A stretch of 64,000 nucleotides of DNA from Ensifer adhaerens (GCF_020035535.1 NZ_CP083349.1:2604001-2668000); one strand, 5' to 3'; shown: positions 8,675-18,793, numbered from the stretch's first letter. Made by a program: numbers and translations. Notes: generated from the letters alone by a model not told the origin.

Positions 8675-9256
8675 TTAAAGCATCGAGGGAGATTCCGGAA
8701 GCATACCGACATCGGCGGGCTCCCCGTGAAATCTGGCCTCCTCCCAGGGGCGGTGTGCGAACTGCTCGGCCAGGAATTCGACGAAGACGCGCACGCGCGG
8801 AGGCAGGAAACGCCGGTGCGGGTAGACAACGGTTATCGGTTCCGCCTCGGCATAATTCCAATCGGCCAGCAGCGGCTCCAGCAGGCCCGCCTTGATGTCG
8901 CCACCGACCGGAATGTCGGAGAGCCGCACGATCCCGATGCCTGCGAGCGCGAGCCGCCTCAGCGCCTCCGTGCTGTTGGCCTCGACGGAACCGCGTACAC
9001 GGATCGCATGCCGGCCGTCGTCATCCTGGAACTCCCAGACATTCAGGCGACCATGGGCCGTGATGGCAAGGCATGCGTGCCGTTGAAGTTCGTCGGGCGT
9101 TTTGGGACGCGGCGTCAGCGCAGCGCGGCGATGGCTGACGCGACCCGCCGGGCAATCGGTGTGATCTGGAGGTTTCTGCTCAACCGGAAATCGCGGCAAG
9201 AGCACGACGCATGCGCGGGTGTCTCCCGCACATGCACGCCCTAAGGCAATCACCAC
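8675..9256 (-). pseudogene. Remnant of a LysR-family regulator (effector domain only)
   Basis: The open frame matches only the last part of a LysR regulator: KTPDELQRHACL, VEANSTEALRRLALAGIGIVRLSD and PPRVRVFVEFLAEQF. The helix-turn-helix and the first effector subdomain are missing. The first 55 codons do not look like a protein. In another frame just upstream, PIARRVASA resembles the usual LysR segment before this point, which suggests at least one frameshift as well as deletion. It is probably not functional. Confidence 0.7.
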
Positions 9257-9291
9257 GCCGACGCTGCGAATAGCGCGGCGGCGTCGCGGGC

Positions 9292-10110
9292 TCAGCCCGC
9301 CAGTTCTTCCGCCCGCTTGCGCGCCGCCGCGATCGCCTTGTCGAACAGCGGCTGCATGCCGTCGTCAGCCATCAGCACGGAGAGCGCTGCAGCGGTCGTG
9401 CCGCCGGGAGAGGTTACGTTCTGACGCAACCGCGCCGCTTCGTCGGGGGACTGGTGCAACAATTCGCCGGCCCCTGCGACGGTTTCCCGCGCAAGCCGCA
9501 TGGCAAGGTCCGCCTCGAGGCCAGCCTTGCGGCCCGCCTCCGCCATGCACTCGACGAGGTAGAAGACATAGGCCGGACCGCTGCCGGAAACAGCCGTCAC
9601 GGCATCGATCTCGGCTTCAGTCCTCACCCATTCGACCGGGCCGCTGACCTTCAGGAGGTCGTTGACCTGGCCGCGCTGCGCGTCGCTGACGCGCGCATTG
9701 GCAAAGGCACCGGTGACGCCACGGCCGATCATCGCCGGCGTGTTGGGCATGGCGCGAACCGTGGCTGCAGCACCCAGATGCGTCTCGATGAAGGCAAGCG
9801 TCTTGCCGGCCGCGACCGAGACGATGACCGTGTTCGGACCGACTAGCGGTTTCAACGGCGGCAGCACGACGTCCATCACCTGCGGCTTGACCGCAAGGAA
9901 GATCACACCGGCCGCAACGCCGGACGGCGCCTGGGTCGCATGCGTCACGCCATTGTCGGCAATGAGCTTGGCCATGGCCGGCGGCGGACCGGGATCGACG
10001 ACGAGCACGTCGGCACCCCTGACACCACTCTTCAGCCAGCCGGAAAGCATGGCGCCGCCCATATTGCCGGCGCCGACGAGCACGATGGGACCGGAAGCGG
10101 CATTCGCCAT
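9292..10110 (-). CDS. proC: Pyrroline-5-carboxylate reductase
   Basis: A 272-residue NADPH-dependent enzyme that performs the last step of proline synthesis. The Rossmann motif LVGAGNMGGAML lies near the N-terminus. FLAVKPQVMDVVLP, the VSVAAGKTL segment and the C-terminal signature with TAVSGSGPAYVFYLVECMAEAG and VTSPGGTTAAAL are all present. The ATG at 10110 follows GAGAGGC and sits just after the stop of the YbjN-like gene, so the two form an operon. Confidence 0.95.
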   Translation of the reverse strand: MANAASGPIVLVGAGNMGGAMLSGWLKSGVRGADVLVVDPGPPPAMAKLIADNGVTHATQAPSGVAAGVIFLAVKPQVMDVVLPPLKPLVGPNTVIVSVAAGKTLAFIETHLGAAATVRAMPNTPAMIGRGVTGAFANARVSDAQRGQVNDLLKVSGPVEWVRTEAEIDAVTAVSGSGPAYVFYLVECMAEAGRKAGLEADLAMRLARETVAGAGELLHQSPDEAARLRQNVTSPGGTTAAALSVLMADDGMQPLFDKAIAAARKRAEELAG

Positions 10111-10112
10111 GA

Positions 10113-10613
10113 TCAAGCCTCTCCAACCGTTTCGAACAGGACCGCATCGACGGCGCGCTGCGCGTCCATGCCGGACCAGACGACGAATTGAAACGCCTGG
10201 TAATAGGATTCGCAAGCGTCGAGTGCGCTCGAAAGCAGAACTTCGACCTGCTGGTTGGTGGGCTCGGCGCCGCCAGCGAGCAGTAGCGATTGGCGGAAGA
10301 TCACCACTTCCTCCTGGCGCCACAGATCGAAGTGGCCCATCAGCACCTGCCCGTTGATGTGCGAGAGCAGGCGGATAACTTCGTTCACCCGGCTTTCGGA
10401 GACCTTGATATCGAAGGCGCAGGCAAGGTGCAGAGCTTCGAACTCCTCCATCCAGGAGAAGGAAACGTGGTAGTCCGCCCACTTGCCTTCGACCGTCATG
10501 GCGATTTCATCTTCGCCGGATCGTTCGAACGACCAGTCGTTATTTGCAGCCACGAACTCGATCATGTCGACCGGGTTGGATTGGCGCTCGACTTCCATTT
10601 CCAAAAGGCTCAT
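10113..10613 (-). CDS. YbjN-domain protein
   Basis: A 166-residue cytoplasmic protein of the YbjN family (also called bacterial sensory transduction regulator family). Typical features are the opening around NPVDMIEFVAANNDWSFER, the central YHVSFSWMEEFEALHLACAFD and the helical VNEVIRLLSHINGQVLMGHFDLW. The fold resembles type III secretion chaperones; the molecular role is unknown. Its stop codon is 2 bases before the proC start, which suggests translational coupling. Confidence 0.87.
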   Translation of the reverse strand: MSLLEMEVERQSNPVDMIEFVAANNDWSFERSGEDEIAMTVEGKWADYHVSFSWMEEFEALHLACAFDIKVSESRVNEVIRLLSHINGQVLMGHFDLWRQEEVVIFRQSLLLAGGAEPTNQQVEVLLSSALDACESYYQAFQFVVWSGMDAQRAVDAVLFETVGEA

Positions 10614-10795
10614 TCATCACCCTGCATAGGTGTGGCGCAGACATGCATCATCACGCTCACAAGACGCAACGCTGCAAACCCAACACCGATTACAAACACA
10701 TTATGATTGCTGAACTCACATCCATCCTGGCTGACTTACCCTGCCCGGAGCTTGCGTGGTTCGTTTCGAATCATCATTTAAAATCAGTGTATAAT

Positions 10796-10908
10796 GGCGG
10801 AGTCAGGCTGCCAGCCCCCGGGCCGAAAAATAGCCGGGATGAATCGCGTCCACGTTGTCATTTGGATGAAGCGCCCAAGCTTAACTGACTCTGCCATAAG
10901 GGTTTTTT
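10796..10908 (+). ncRNA. Candidate small RNA (weak)
   Basis: A TATAAT hexamer at 10790-10795 is followed by TGGCGGAGTCAG (10795-10806), which pairs with CTGACTCTGCCA (10885-10896) over 12 positions with one G-U pair. A T6 run follows at 10903-10908. The layout suggests a closed-stem RNA of about 110 bases. No convincing -35 box is visible, and the downstream T run is not directly attached to the stem. I could not match it to a known rhizobial RNA family. Confidence 0.25.
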
Positions 10909-10991
10909 GGCAGTGTCCACAGGTGGAAAACTTTTCAGGTTTTATTAACCAGCCTTAAGGCCGTTTCAATCGAGCCAGGATTAACGACAGC

Positions 10992-11020
10992 AAAACGCCC
11001 GCGAAACCAGTTCGCGGGCG
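10992..11020 (-). terminator. Intrinsic terminator of ubiK
   Basis: A perfect 10-bp stem (CGCCCGCGAA/TTCGCGGGCG, 10996-11005 and 11011-11020) with a 5-base loop. On the minus strand it is followed by four T residues. It lies about 40 bases after the ubiK stop codon. Confidence 0.82.
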
Positions 11021-11061
11021 AAGTAAAAACGCTGGAATGCCGTTATTTCGGCGGAATCGCG

Positions 11062-11322
11062 TTACTTGCCGGTCGCAGCGATACGCGCTTCCAAAGCCTC
11101 TATGCGGGCGAGCAGCGCATCATTTTCCTCACGCGCCTTGATGGCCATTTCCTTGACCATCTCGAACTCCTCGCGCTTGACCACGTCGAGCGAGTTCAGT
11201 GCCCGTTCGGCCTGCGCACGGAAGGCGGTCTCGACCTCGCGGCGCACGCCTTGGGCGGCACCTGCGGCATCGGTCATCATCTTGGCAAAGTCATCCAGAA
11301 TGCGGTTGGCGCCTGTGCTCAT
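11062..11322 (-). CDS. ubiK: Ubiquinone biosynthesis accessory factor UbiK (BMFP family)
   Basis: An 86-residue protein with an N-terminal amphipathic helix (ANRILDDFAKMMTDAAGAAQG) and a C-terminal coiled coil (VKEMAIKAREENDALLARIEALEARI). This is the architecture of UbiK/YqiC, a membrane-associated trimer that helps aerobic ubiquinone synthesis. The ATG at 11322 is chosen because GGAG lies 9 bases upstream; an in-frame ATG 15 bases earlier is less likely. It is divergent from lgt. Confidence 0.85.
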   Translation of the reverse strand: MSTGANRILDDFAKMMTDAAGAAQGVRREVETAFRAQAERALNSLDVVKREEFEMVKEMAIKAREENDALLARIEALEARIAATGK

Positions 11323-11537
11323 CGTCGCGATCTCCATTTCAGCCGTCGCCTCGCATTGCGATGCGGTCATGAATTTCAGGTAGGGTCAGCAGCGAGCGGA
11401 TGCAAGGAAAATCACGTGCCAAATCACGGCCCTGTGTGCGAGGCACGCGCGTCGGCGCCTTGACCCGGTGAAAATCGGTCGCCATGTTCCGCCGAAACAA
11501 CCGGCCCCTGCACGCGCAATAGGTACGAGAACATATC

Positions 11538-12374
11538 TTGGAAACTCTAGCTACCCGTCTCGCCATCCTTCCCTTCCCCGAAATCGACCCCGTCATTTTC
11601 CAGATCGGGCCTCTCGCCGTGCATTGGTACGGGCTCGCCTATGTGGCGGGCATCCTGATCGGCTGGCTCTACGCACGGCGCCTGGCGATGAACAATGCGC
11701 TCTGGCGCAACGAGACGCCTGCGGTCACGCTACAGCAACTCGACGACTTCCTGCTCTGGGCAGCCGGCGGTATCGTGCTCGGCGGCCGCATCGGCTACAT
11801 CCTCTTCTATGATCTCGGCTCCGTGCTCGCCAATCCGATCCGCGCGCTGGAAATCTGGAATGGTGGCATGTCGTTCCACGGCGGCTTCCTCGGCACGACG
11901 CTCGCCATGATCATCTTCGCCCGGCGCAACGGCATCGTTCTCTGGAGCCTGTTCGATATCGTCGCGGCCGTTGTCCCGATCGGCCTTTTCTTCGGCCGCA
12001 TCGCCAATTTCATCAATGGCGAGCTCTGGGGCCGTCTCTCCTCGATGCCCTGGGCAATCGTCTTCCCGACAGGCGGCCCCTTCGCCCGCCACCCGAGCCA
12101 GATCTACGAGGCCGCCCTTGAGGGCCTCGTCCTGCTCTCCGTACTCGCCTGGTTCATCTATCGTCGCCAGGCGTTGAAGTCCCCAGGCCTCGTTACCGGC
12201 ATCTTCGTCCTCGGCTATGCCCTGAGCCGCATTTTCGTCGAATTCTTCCGCGAACCGGACGCGCAGATCGGCTATCTTGTCGGTGGCTGGCTGACGATGG
12301 GCATGGTGCTTTCGTTGCCGATGGCGCTCGCCGGCATCTGGGCGATTTCCCGGGCGCGGCGCGCAGCCGCCTGA
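11538..12374 (+). CDS. lgt: Prolipoprotein diacylglyceryl transferase
   Basis: A 278-residue inner-membrane enzyme that transfers diacylglyceryl from phosphatidylglycerol to the lipobox cysteine of prolipoproteins. Seven membrane segments are plausible. The signature [14 protein letters not shown] begins at about residue 153, and the conserved HPSQIYEA lies further on. It starts with TTG, consistent with related proteins beginning [16 protein letters not shown]. It is the first gene of a plus-strand run with the midA-like gene and pgeF. At least one lipoprotein gene (15724) lies nearby. Confidence 0.95.
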   Translation: METLATRLAILPFPEIDPVIFQIGPLAVHWYGLAYVAGILIGWLYARRLAMNNALWRNETPAVTLQQLDDFLLWAAGGIVLGGRIGYILFYDLGSVLANPIRALEIWNGGMSFHGGFLGTTLAMIIFARRNGIVLWSLFDIVAAVVPIGLFFGRIANFINGELWGRLSSMPWAIVFPTGGPFARHPSQIYEAALEGLVLLSVLAWFIYRRQALKSPGLVTGIFVLGYALSRIFVEFFREPDAQIGYLVGGWLTMGMVLSLPMALAGIWAISRARRAAA

Positions 12375-12432
12375 GAGCGGATAGGGCAAGGGCGTGCGGC
12401 CTCCGGCCGCCTCCCGCTAATTGGACGAAGGC

Positions 12433-13536
12433 ATGACGACACCACTTGCGGACAAGATCAAGGCGCTGATCAAGGCTCACGGGCCGATCAGCGTCACCGA
12501 CTACTTCTCGCTTTGCCTGGCGGATCCGGAGCACGGCTACTACCGCGTTCACGAGCCCTTCGGCAAAGAGGGCGACTTCACCACGGCGCCGGAAATCAGC
12601 CAGCTTTTCGGCGAGATGATCGGCGTCTTCCTCGTTCACGCCTGGCAACAGCACGGCAAGCCCGAAGGCGCTGTCATCGCCGAAATCGGCCCCGGCCGCG
12701 GCACGATGATGGCCGATATGTTGCGGGTGGTGCGTCGCCTTGCCCCGGAGCTCTACGCATCCGCCGGCGTGCACCTCGTCGAAACCAGCGAACGCCTGCG
12801 CAAGGTCCAGTCCGAAACCCTTGCCGCCCACGGCAACAAGGTCGAATGGCATGCAAGCTTCGAGACCTTGCCCGAAGGCTTCCTGCTGCTTGCCGCCAAC
12901 GAGCTGTTCGATGCCATTCCGATCCGGCAATTTGTGCGCACCGCGCAAGGGTTTCGTGAGCGCATGGTCGGCCTCGACGCCAATGATGACCTCACCTTTG
13001 CCGCCGGCGTCGCCGGCATCGACCCGGACCTCTTGCCGACGCCGGCCCAAGGTGTGGCCGAAGGCACCATCTTCGAGATCGCCCCGGCCCGCGACGCCGT
13101 CATGTCCGCCCTTTGCGAGCGGCTGAAGATTAGCGGCGGCACCGCGGTGATCATCGATTACGGCCACCTCGCCACCGGCTATGGCGACACGCTGCAGGCC
13201 GTCCGCGATCACGAATATGATCCGCCTCTCGCAAGCCCTGGCCGGGCCGACCTCACCAGCCATGTCGATTTCGAGCAACTGGCCCGCCGCGCCAAGACCG
13301 ACGACGTGCAGATCAACGGCCTTGCACACCAGGGCGATTTTCTTGTTGGACTCGGTCTTCTGGACCGCGCCGCGGCACTTGGCCGCGACAAGGACGCACT
13401 GACGCAAGAAGGCATTCGCCAGGACGTGGAAAGACTTGCCGGTGCGGGCGCCGGAAAGATGGGCGAACTCTTCAAGATCCTGGCCGTCAGCAGCCCGCCG
13501 GTGCCGCTTTCGCCTTTCCGCAAACCGAAGGCCTGA
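12433..13536 (+). CDS. MidA/NDUFAF7-like SAM-dependent methyltransferase
   Basis: A 367-residue class I methyltransferase of the MidA (NDUFAF7) family. In eukaryotes the homologue methylates an arginine of a complex I subunit. Family features are PISVTDYFSLCLADPEHGYY, GKEGDFTTAPEISQLFGEM, the SAM-binding IAEIGPGRGTMMADML, and the later ANELFDAIPIRQFV and VIIDYGH motifs. I chose the ATG at 12433 over the TTG at 12421. It starts 58 bases after lgt and is probably co-transcribed. Its bacterial substrate is not established. Confidence 0.9.
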   Translation: MTTPLADKIKALIKAHGPISVTDYFSLCLADPEHGYYRVHEPFGKEGDFTTAPEISQLFGEMIGVFLVHAWQQHGKPEGAVIAEIGPGRGTMMADMLRVVRRLAPELYASAGVHLVETSERLRKVQSETLAAHGNKVEWHASFETLPEGFLLLAANELFDAIPIRQFVRTAQGFRERMVGLDANDDLTFAAGVAGIDPDLLPTPAQGVAEGTIFEIAPARDAVMSALCERLKISGGTAVIIDYGHLATGYGDTLQAVRDHEYDPPLASPGRADLTSHVDFEQLARRAKTDDVQINGLAHQGDFLVGLGLLDRAAALGRDKDALTQEGIRQDVERLAGAGAGKMGELFKILAVSSPPVPLSPFRKPKA

Positions 13537-13686
13537 GCCCTCCCCGGACGGCCCCGTGCCGTTCGGGAATTGACAGCCCAGCCATCGCGGGTCAACATCG
13601 CGCCGGCAAATCAGCCGTCATTCGCCGGGCCGGAGCGCGCCCCCAAACCCATTGAATTTCTTCATAAAGCAAAGGCAAATATACCG

Positions 13687-14481
13687 ATGCAGCATGACGC
13701 CGCGCTTTCTCCCGTGCAAAGCTCGCTTTTCGGCGAGAAGGCCGGGCCGGCAATCGCCCATGGTTATTTCACCCGCCAGGGCGGCGTTTCCGAAGGGCTC
13801 TATCGCGGCCTCAATGTCGGCCTTGGCTCGAAGGACGAAAGAGCCCATGTCAACGAGAACCGCACCCGCGTCGCGGGCTGGTTCGGCGCGCCGCTGGAGC
13901 GGCTGGCGACGTTGCATCAGGTCCACTCTCCAGACGCCGTCATCGTCGATGAAACCTATGACGGTACCCGCGCCGAAGCCGACGCGCTGGTGACGGCGAC
14001 GCCAGGCATCGTGCTCGGCGTATTGACCGCCGATTGCGGCCCCATTCTCTTTGCCGATGCCGAGGCCAATGTCATCGGCGCGGCCCATGCCGGCTGGAAG
14101 GGCGCGCTCGGCGGCGTCCTGGAAAGCACCATCGAGGCGATGGTCTCGATCGGCGCCCGGCGCGACCGCATCGTCGCCTGCCTTGGCCCGTCGATCAGCC
14201 GCCGCAACTACGAAGTCGGCGCCGAATTTGTCGAGCGTTTCGTCTCGTCGGATGAAGGCTACGCGTCCTACTTCAGACCGTCCGAGCATGACGGCCACGC
14301 GATGTTCGATCTGCCGGGTTTCACCATCCGGCAGTTGACCGAAGCCGGCGTGACCGCCGAAAATCTCGATATCTGCACCTATGCCGACGAGGAGCGCTTC
14401 TTCTCCTACCGTCGGACGACCCACAGGCAGGAGCCGGACTACGGCCGGCAGATTTCCGCCATTTGCATACGGGGGACCTGA
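13687..14481 (+). CDS. pgeF: Multicopper-oxidase-like/purine nucleoside phosphorylase (PgeF/YfiH/LACC1 family)
   Basis: A 264-residue protein of the YfiH/LACC1 family, long annotated as polyphenol oxidase or laccase. Members are zinc-dependent purine nucleoside phosphorylase/adenosine deaminase enzymes, and YfiH (PgeF) also acts in peptidoglycan editing. Metal-site motifs are LHQVHS, the TADCGPILFAD segment with its Cys, and GAAHAGWKGALGG; ACLGPSISRRNYEVG follows. The ATG at 13687 is the first sensible start. A hairpin at about 13541-13568 separates it from the previous gene. Its stop is one base before the next start. Confidence 0.9.
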   Translation: MQHDAALSPVQSSLFGEKAGPAIAHGYFTRQGGVSEGLYRGLNVGLGSKDERAHVNENRTRVAGWFGAPLERLATLHQVHSPDAVIVDETYDGTRAEADALVTATPGIVLGVLTADCGPILFADAEANVIGAAHAGWKGALGGVLESTIEAMVSIGARRDRIVACLGPSISRRNYEVGAEFVERFVSSDEGYASYFRPSEHDGHAMFDLPGFTIRQLTEAGVTAENLDICTYADEERFFSYRRTTHRQEPDYGRQISAICIRGT

Positions 14482-14482
14482 C

Positions 14483-15634
14483 ATGGCGCTTCAATTTGCC
14501 CAGGAAGAATATGCAGGCCGCCTCGAGCGGCTGACGGAGAAGATGCGCGAGGAGAAGCTGGACGCGGTGCTGCTCTTCGCCCAGGAGAGCATGTACTGGC
14601 TGACGGGCTACGACACCTTCGGGTACTGCTTCTTCCAGACGCTGGTCGTGAAGAAGGACGGCTCGCTGGTTCTGCTGACGCGCTCGGCCGACCTGCGCCA
14701 GGCGCGCCACACCTCCAACATCGAGCGCATCGAAATCTGGGTGGACCGGGCCAACGCCGATCCGACCCTGGATCTCAAGAACCTGCTCAGCGAACTCGAC
14801 CTGCTCGGCTGCCGCATCGGCGTCGAATACGACACCCACGGCATGACCGGCCGCGTCGCCCGCCTGCTCGACCGCCAGCTCCAGACCTTCGGCGAGTTGA
14901 TCGACGCCTCGTATCTCGTCAGCCGGCTGCGGCTGATCAAGAGCGACGCCGAGATCGCCTATGTCGAGAAGGCCGCAAGCCTTGCCGACGATGCGCTCGA
15001 TGCCGCGCTGCCGCTGATCCGTCCGGGCGGCAACGAAGCCGACATCCTCGCCGCCATGCAGGGCAAGATCCTGGCCGGCGGCGGCGACTACCCTGCCAAC
15101 GAATTCATCATCGGCTCCGGCGCCGACGCGCTGCTCTGCCGCTACAAGTCCGGGCGCCGCGTGCTCGACAGCCAGGACCAGCTCACCCTCGAATGGGCCG
15201 GCGTCAGCGCCCATTACCATGCTGCCATGATGCGCACCGTCGTCGTCGGCGAGCCGACCAACCGTCACCGTGAACTCTACAGCGCCTGCCGAGAGACCAT
15301 CCAGGCGATCGAGATGGTGCTTCGTCCCGGCAACACCTTCGGCACCGTCTTCGACATGCATGCCAAGATCATGGACGAGCGCGGCCTTGCCCGTCACCGC
15401 CTGAATGCCTGCGGCTATTCTCTCGGCGCCCGCTTCTCGCCCTCCTGGATGGAGCACCAGATGTTCCACATCGGCAACCCACAGGAGATCGAGCCGAACA
15501 TGTCGCTGTTCGTGCACATGATCATCATGGATTCCGACAGCGGCACCGCCATGACCCTCGGCCAGACCTATCTCACGACGACGGATACCCCCCGTGCGCT
15601 CTCGCGCTATGGCCTGGACTTCATTTCTGCTTAG
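14483..15634 (+). CDS. Creatinase-like M24-family hydrolase without metal ligands
   Basis: A 383-residue protein with the creatinase N-terminal domain (about 1-150) and a pita-bread M24 domain. In Xaa-Pro peptidases five residues (two Asp, one His, two Glu) bind metal. Here they read E, A, Y, a non-acidic residue and Q: LEWAGVSAHYHAAMMRT, CGYSLGARFSP, EPNMSLFVHMI, TLGQTYL. So it is unlikely to be a metal-dependent aminopeptidase. The pattern is closer to creatinase or ectoine hydrolase (DoeA), which cleave C-N bonds without metal. It follows pgeF by one base. Confidence 0.8.
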   Translation: MALQFAQEEYAGRLERLTEKMREEKLDAVLLFAQESMYWLTGYDTFGYCFFQTLVVKKDGSLVLLTRSADLRQARHTSNIERIEIWVDRANADPTLDLKNLLSELDLLGCRIGVEYDTHGMTGRVARLLDRQLQTFGELIDASYLVSRLRLIKSDAEIAYVEKAASLADDALDAALPLIRPGGNEADILAAMQGKILAGGGDYPANEFIIGSGADALLCRYKSGRRVLDSQDQLTLEWAGVSAHYHAAMMRTVVVGEPTNRHRELYSACRETIQAIEMVLRPGNTFGTVFDMHAKIMDERGLARHRLNACGYSLGARFSPSWMEHQMFHIGNPQEIEPNMSLFVHMIIMDSDSGTAMTLGQTYLTTTDTPRALSRYGLDFISA

Positions 15635-15723
15635 GGAAATCCGCCTAGACTTGCGTTCGTACTGGCAGACGACAGGAGACGTTTCAGGAAACTGCCGCGA
15701 AGAAACGGACGGACGGTTTGAAC

Positions 15724-16554
15724 ATGCGAAAGCTCACCACGCCCATCGTAGCTTTTGGCCTCGCCATTGCCCTGGCCGGCTGCAACAGCACCGAGATGCT
15801 GACGCCACAGGTTGACGTCGGCGGGGGAACCTTCCGCTCGCCACCGGTGACGCAATCCGACCTCGACGCCATGTCGACGCAGACGGCAATGGCGCCGGTG
15901 CAGCGCGAACCCATCAGCCAGACCACCGCCTACTCGCCTCCGTCGAACACGCCGACTGCCTATGCCACTGGCGACGCGACCTATACGGATCCCGCCGGCA
16001 CCTTCGAGGGACAGGCAAGCCGACTTGCCGCCGGCTCAGCGCCGGTCCAGAACACGATCGAGAGCCGCCAGGCACCGATCGAACAGTCACCAGTTCAGCA
16101 CACCCCGGTCCAACAGACGGCGGCTGCGGCCGAGACCATCCAGACCCAGCCGAGCGTCGCATCGCTGCCGAAGGCAAGCGCTGCCACCAGTGGCACGATC
16201 CGCTTCCTGCCGATCATCGGCGCGCCGGTCCAGGCGGTGACCCCGCTCTCCAAACAGCTGGGCGCCGAAGCGCGCGCGCACGGCTTGACGATCAAGGGCT
16301 CTGGCGATGCCAGCAGCGAACATATCCTCAAGGGGTACTTCTCGACGCTGAAGGACGGCGAGAAGACGACGGTCGTCTATGTCTGGGATGTGCTCGACGG
16401 CAGCGGCAATCGCCTGCATCGTATCCAGGGGCAGGACTCGGTTCCCGGTGCCGGCGCGGACTTGTGGAGCGGAGTGCCGGCGACAACCATGCAGGGAATC
16501 GCGACGAAAACCATCAACGCCTACCTCGAATGGCGGCAATCTCAGGCCGGTTGA
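15724..16554 (+). CDS. Lipoprotein of unknown function
   Basis: A 276-residue exported lipoprotein. The signal peptide ends in the lipobox LAGC with Cys at residue 20. A low-complexity Thr/Gln/Pro/Ala-rich region (about 25-155) follows, with repeated QTPVQ- and PVQ-like pieces. A folded C-terminal domain (about 160-276) contains [39 protein letters not shown] and a final NAYLEW. The start is ATG 15724, two codons after a TTG. The layout fits an envelope-anchored protein; no function is recognised. Confidence 0.82.
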   Translation: MRKLTTPIVAFGLAIALAGCNSTEMLTPQVDVGGGTFRSPPVTQSDLDAMSTQTAMAPVQREPISQTTAYSPPSNTPTAYATGDATYTDPAGTFEGQASRLAAGSAPVQNTIESRQAPIEQSPVQHTPVQQTAAAAETIQTQPSVASLPKASAATSGTIRFLPIIGAPVQAVTPLSKQLGAEARAHGLTIKGSGDASSEHILKGYFSTLKDGEKTTVVYVWDVLDGSGNRLHRIQGQDSVPGAGADLWSGVPATTMQGIATKTINAYLEWRQSQAG

Positions 16555-16597
16555 CACAAAGTTTTTAGGATATTGGCCTTCGCGGCGCAGCATTCCC

Positions 16598-16626
16598 CTT
16601 GCATTCAAGTTCAGTCTCGCTAAAAA
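16598..16626 (+). promoter_or_regulatory. Candidate sigma-70 promoter of prs
   Basis: CTTGCA at 16598-16603 and TAAAAA at 16621-16626 are separated by 17 bases. The -35 box is close to the rhizobial consensus; the -10 box is weak. It would give a 5' leader of about 125 bases before prs. Confidence 0.4.
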
Positions 16627-16759
16627 GCGGCCGATCAGCTCTGAACGGCGGCCATCCGCAAAGAATGACCGCGATTGGAATGGCTCTCGGAATCTGCGCG
16701 GAACACACCGCCCCGGAAAACACCGGTCGGTAACCGCGCCAGCTCAAGGCGGTCCGTCA

Positions 16760-17692
<933 letters not shown>

Positions 17693-17720
17693 GGTCGTAC
17701 CGAATTTGCGAATTTCTGAA

Positions 17721-17749
17721 AACGCCGGCGCCAAAGCGCCGGCGTTTTT
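17721..17749. terminator. Intrinsic terminator of prs
   Basis: An 11-bp stem (AACGCCGGCGC/GCGCCGGCGTT) with a 4-base loop runs into a T tract on the plus strand. A matching A-rich left side allows it to serve the convergent aldo/keto reductase gene. Confidence 0.92.
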
Positions 17750-17764
17750 CGTTGCGGAAAGCAG

Positions 17765-18793
17765 CTACTTCCCGAGTGCCTGTACCAACGGCTGGTCGGC
17801 GAGATTGTCGATGAACCAGTTGGGATAAACCGCGGCCGGCACGGTCTCGGCATCGAGCGCCGAAATCTCTGCTTGCGTCAGCATCAGGTCCACCGCACCG
17901 AGATTGTCCCTGAGCTGATGCGGCTTGGACGCGCCGAGCAGCACGCTCGTTACCGCCTTCTTCGCCAGGAGCCAGGCAATCGCCACTTGCGCGACGCTCG
18001 CCCTATGCTCGCCGGCGATCCCGCGCAGGCGCTCCACCAGCTTGAAGCCCTGCTCCTTGTCGAAGGGCAGAATGTCGAAGCCCGAATAGCGGTTGTCCGG
18101 ATCACCGAGATTATCGCGGGTGTACTTGCCCGAGAGGAACCCCGAGGCGAGCGGGCTCCAGACCGTCAGCCCCAGCCCGTAGCGCTGCATCATCGGGATG
18201 ACGTCGCGCTCCACGTCGCGGCCGAGCAGCGAATAGTGCATCTGGCCGTGGGTGAAGGGCGCCAGCCCGTTGGCCTTCTGGATCTCGGCTGCTGCCGCCA
18301 CCTTCCAGGCCGACCAGTTGGAAAAGCCGATATAGCGTACCTTGCCGGAGCGGACGACCGCATCGAGCGCGGAAAGCGTCTCTTCAAGCGGCGTGTGCGG
18401 GTCCTCCTTGTGGACGATATAGGCGTCGATCCAGTCGGTGCCGAGGCGCTTGAGACTCTGATCGACCGACCAGAGGATATGGCGGCGCGAAAGACCGGCC
18501 TGGCTGAGCGGTGTGCCGGTGCGGAAACCGACCTTGGTGGCGATCACCACTTCGTCGCGGCGGGACTTGAGCGCGTCGCCGAGGATCCGTTCCGATTGCC
18601 CCGAGGCATAGGCGTCGGCAGTGTCGAAAAAATTGATGCCGGCGTCCAGCGCCTGCCCGACTAGGGTGTCGGCAGCTTCGGCATCGGTCTTATAGACCGC
18701 GCCGAGGCTGCGGTCGCCGGCGGTGAAGGTCATCGCGCCGAAGGCGAGGCGCGAGACCACCAACCCGGTATTTCCAAGCGTCGTATATTGCAT
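17765..18793 (-). CDS. Aldo/keto reductase
   Basis: A 342-residue NADPH-dependent oxidoreductase of the aldo/keto reductase superfamily. The catalytic tetrad is visible: Asp and Tyr in FFDTADAYASGQSE, Lys in VIATKVGFR and His in AYIVHKED. The cofactor segment near the C-terminus reads AIAWLLAKKAVTSVLLGASKPHQL. The ATG at 18793 has GGAG 6 bases upstream and is preferred over the one four codons earlier. The substrate is unknown. It is divergent from a LysR gene that probably controls it. Confidence 0.9.
   Translation of the reverse strand: MQYTTLGNTGLVVSRLAFGAMTFTAGDRSLGAVYKTDAEAADTLVGQALDAGINFFDTADAYASGQSERILGDALKSRRDEVVIATKVGFRTGTPLSQAGLSRRHILWSVDQSLKRLGTDWIDAYIVHKEDPHTPLEETLSALDAVVRSGKVRYIGFSNWSAWKVAAAAEIQKANGLAPFTHGQMHYSLLGRDVERDVIPMMQRYGLGLTVWSPLASGFLSGKYTRDNLGDPDNRYSGFDILPFDKEQGFKLVERLRGIAGEHRASVAQVAIAWLLAKKAVTSVLLGASKPHQLRDNLGAVDLMLTQAEISALDAETVPAAVYPNWFIDNLADQPLVQALGK

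Larger units (their letters stand above)
10614..11061. other. Long intergenic region between ubiK and the YbjN-like gene
   Basis: This 448-base stretch has no convincing protein-coding gene. It holds the ubiK terminator (10992-11020), a long-range inverted repeat that may delimit a small RNA (see 10796-10908), and presumably the promoter of the ybjN-proC operon. It is more AT-rich than the flanking genes. Confidence 0.5.

Noticed and set aside
10787..10900. A short minus-strand ORF starting ATGGCAGAGTCAG in the ubiK-ybjN gap
   Set aside because: 37 codons with no family, and the start coincides with the inverted repeat arm; more likely chance than a gene.
13541..13568. Hairpin between the midA-like gene and pgeF
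   Set aside because: A good stem but no T run, and the genes appear to form one operon; not listed as a terminator.
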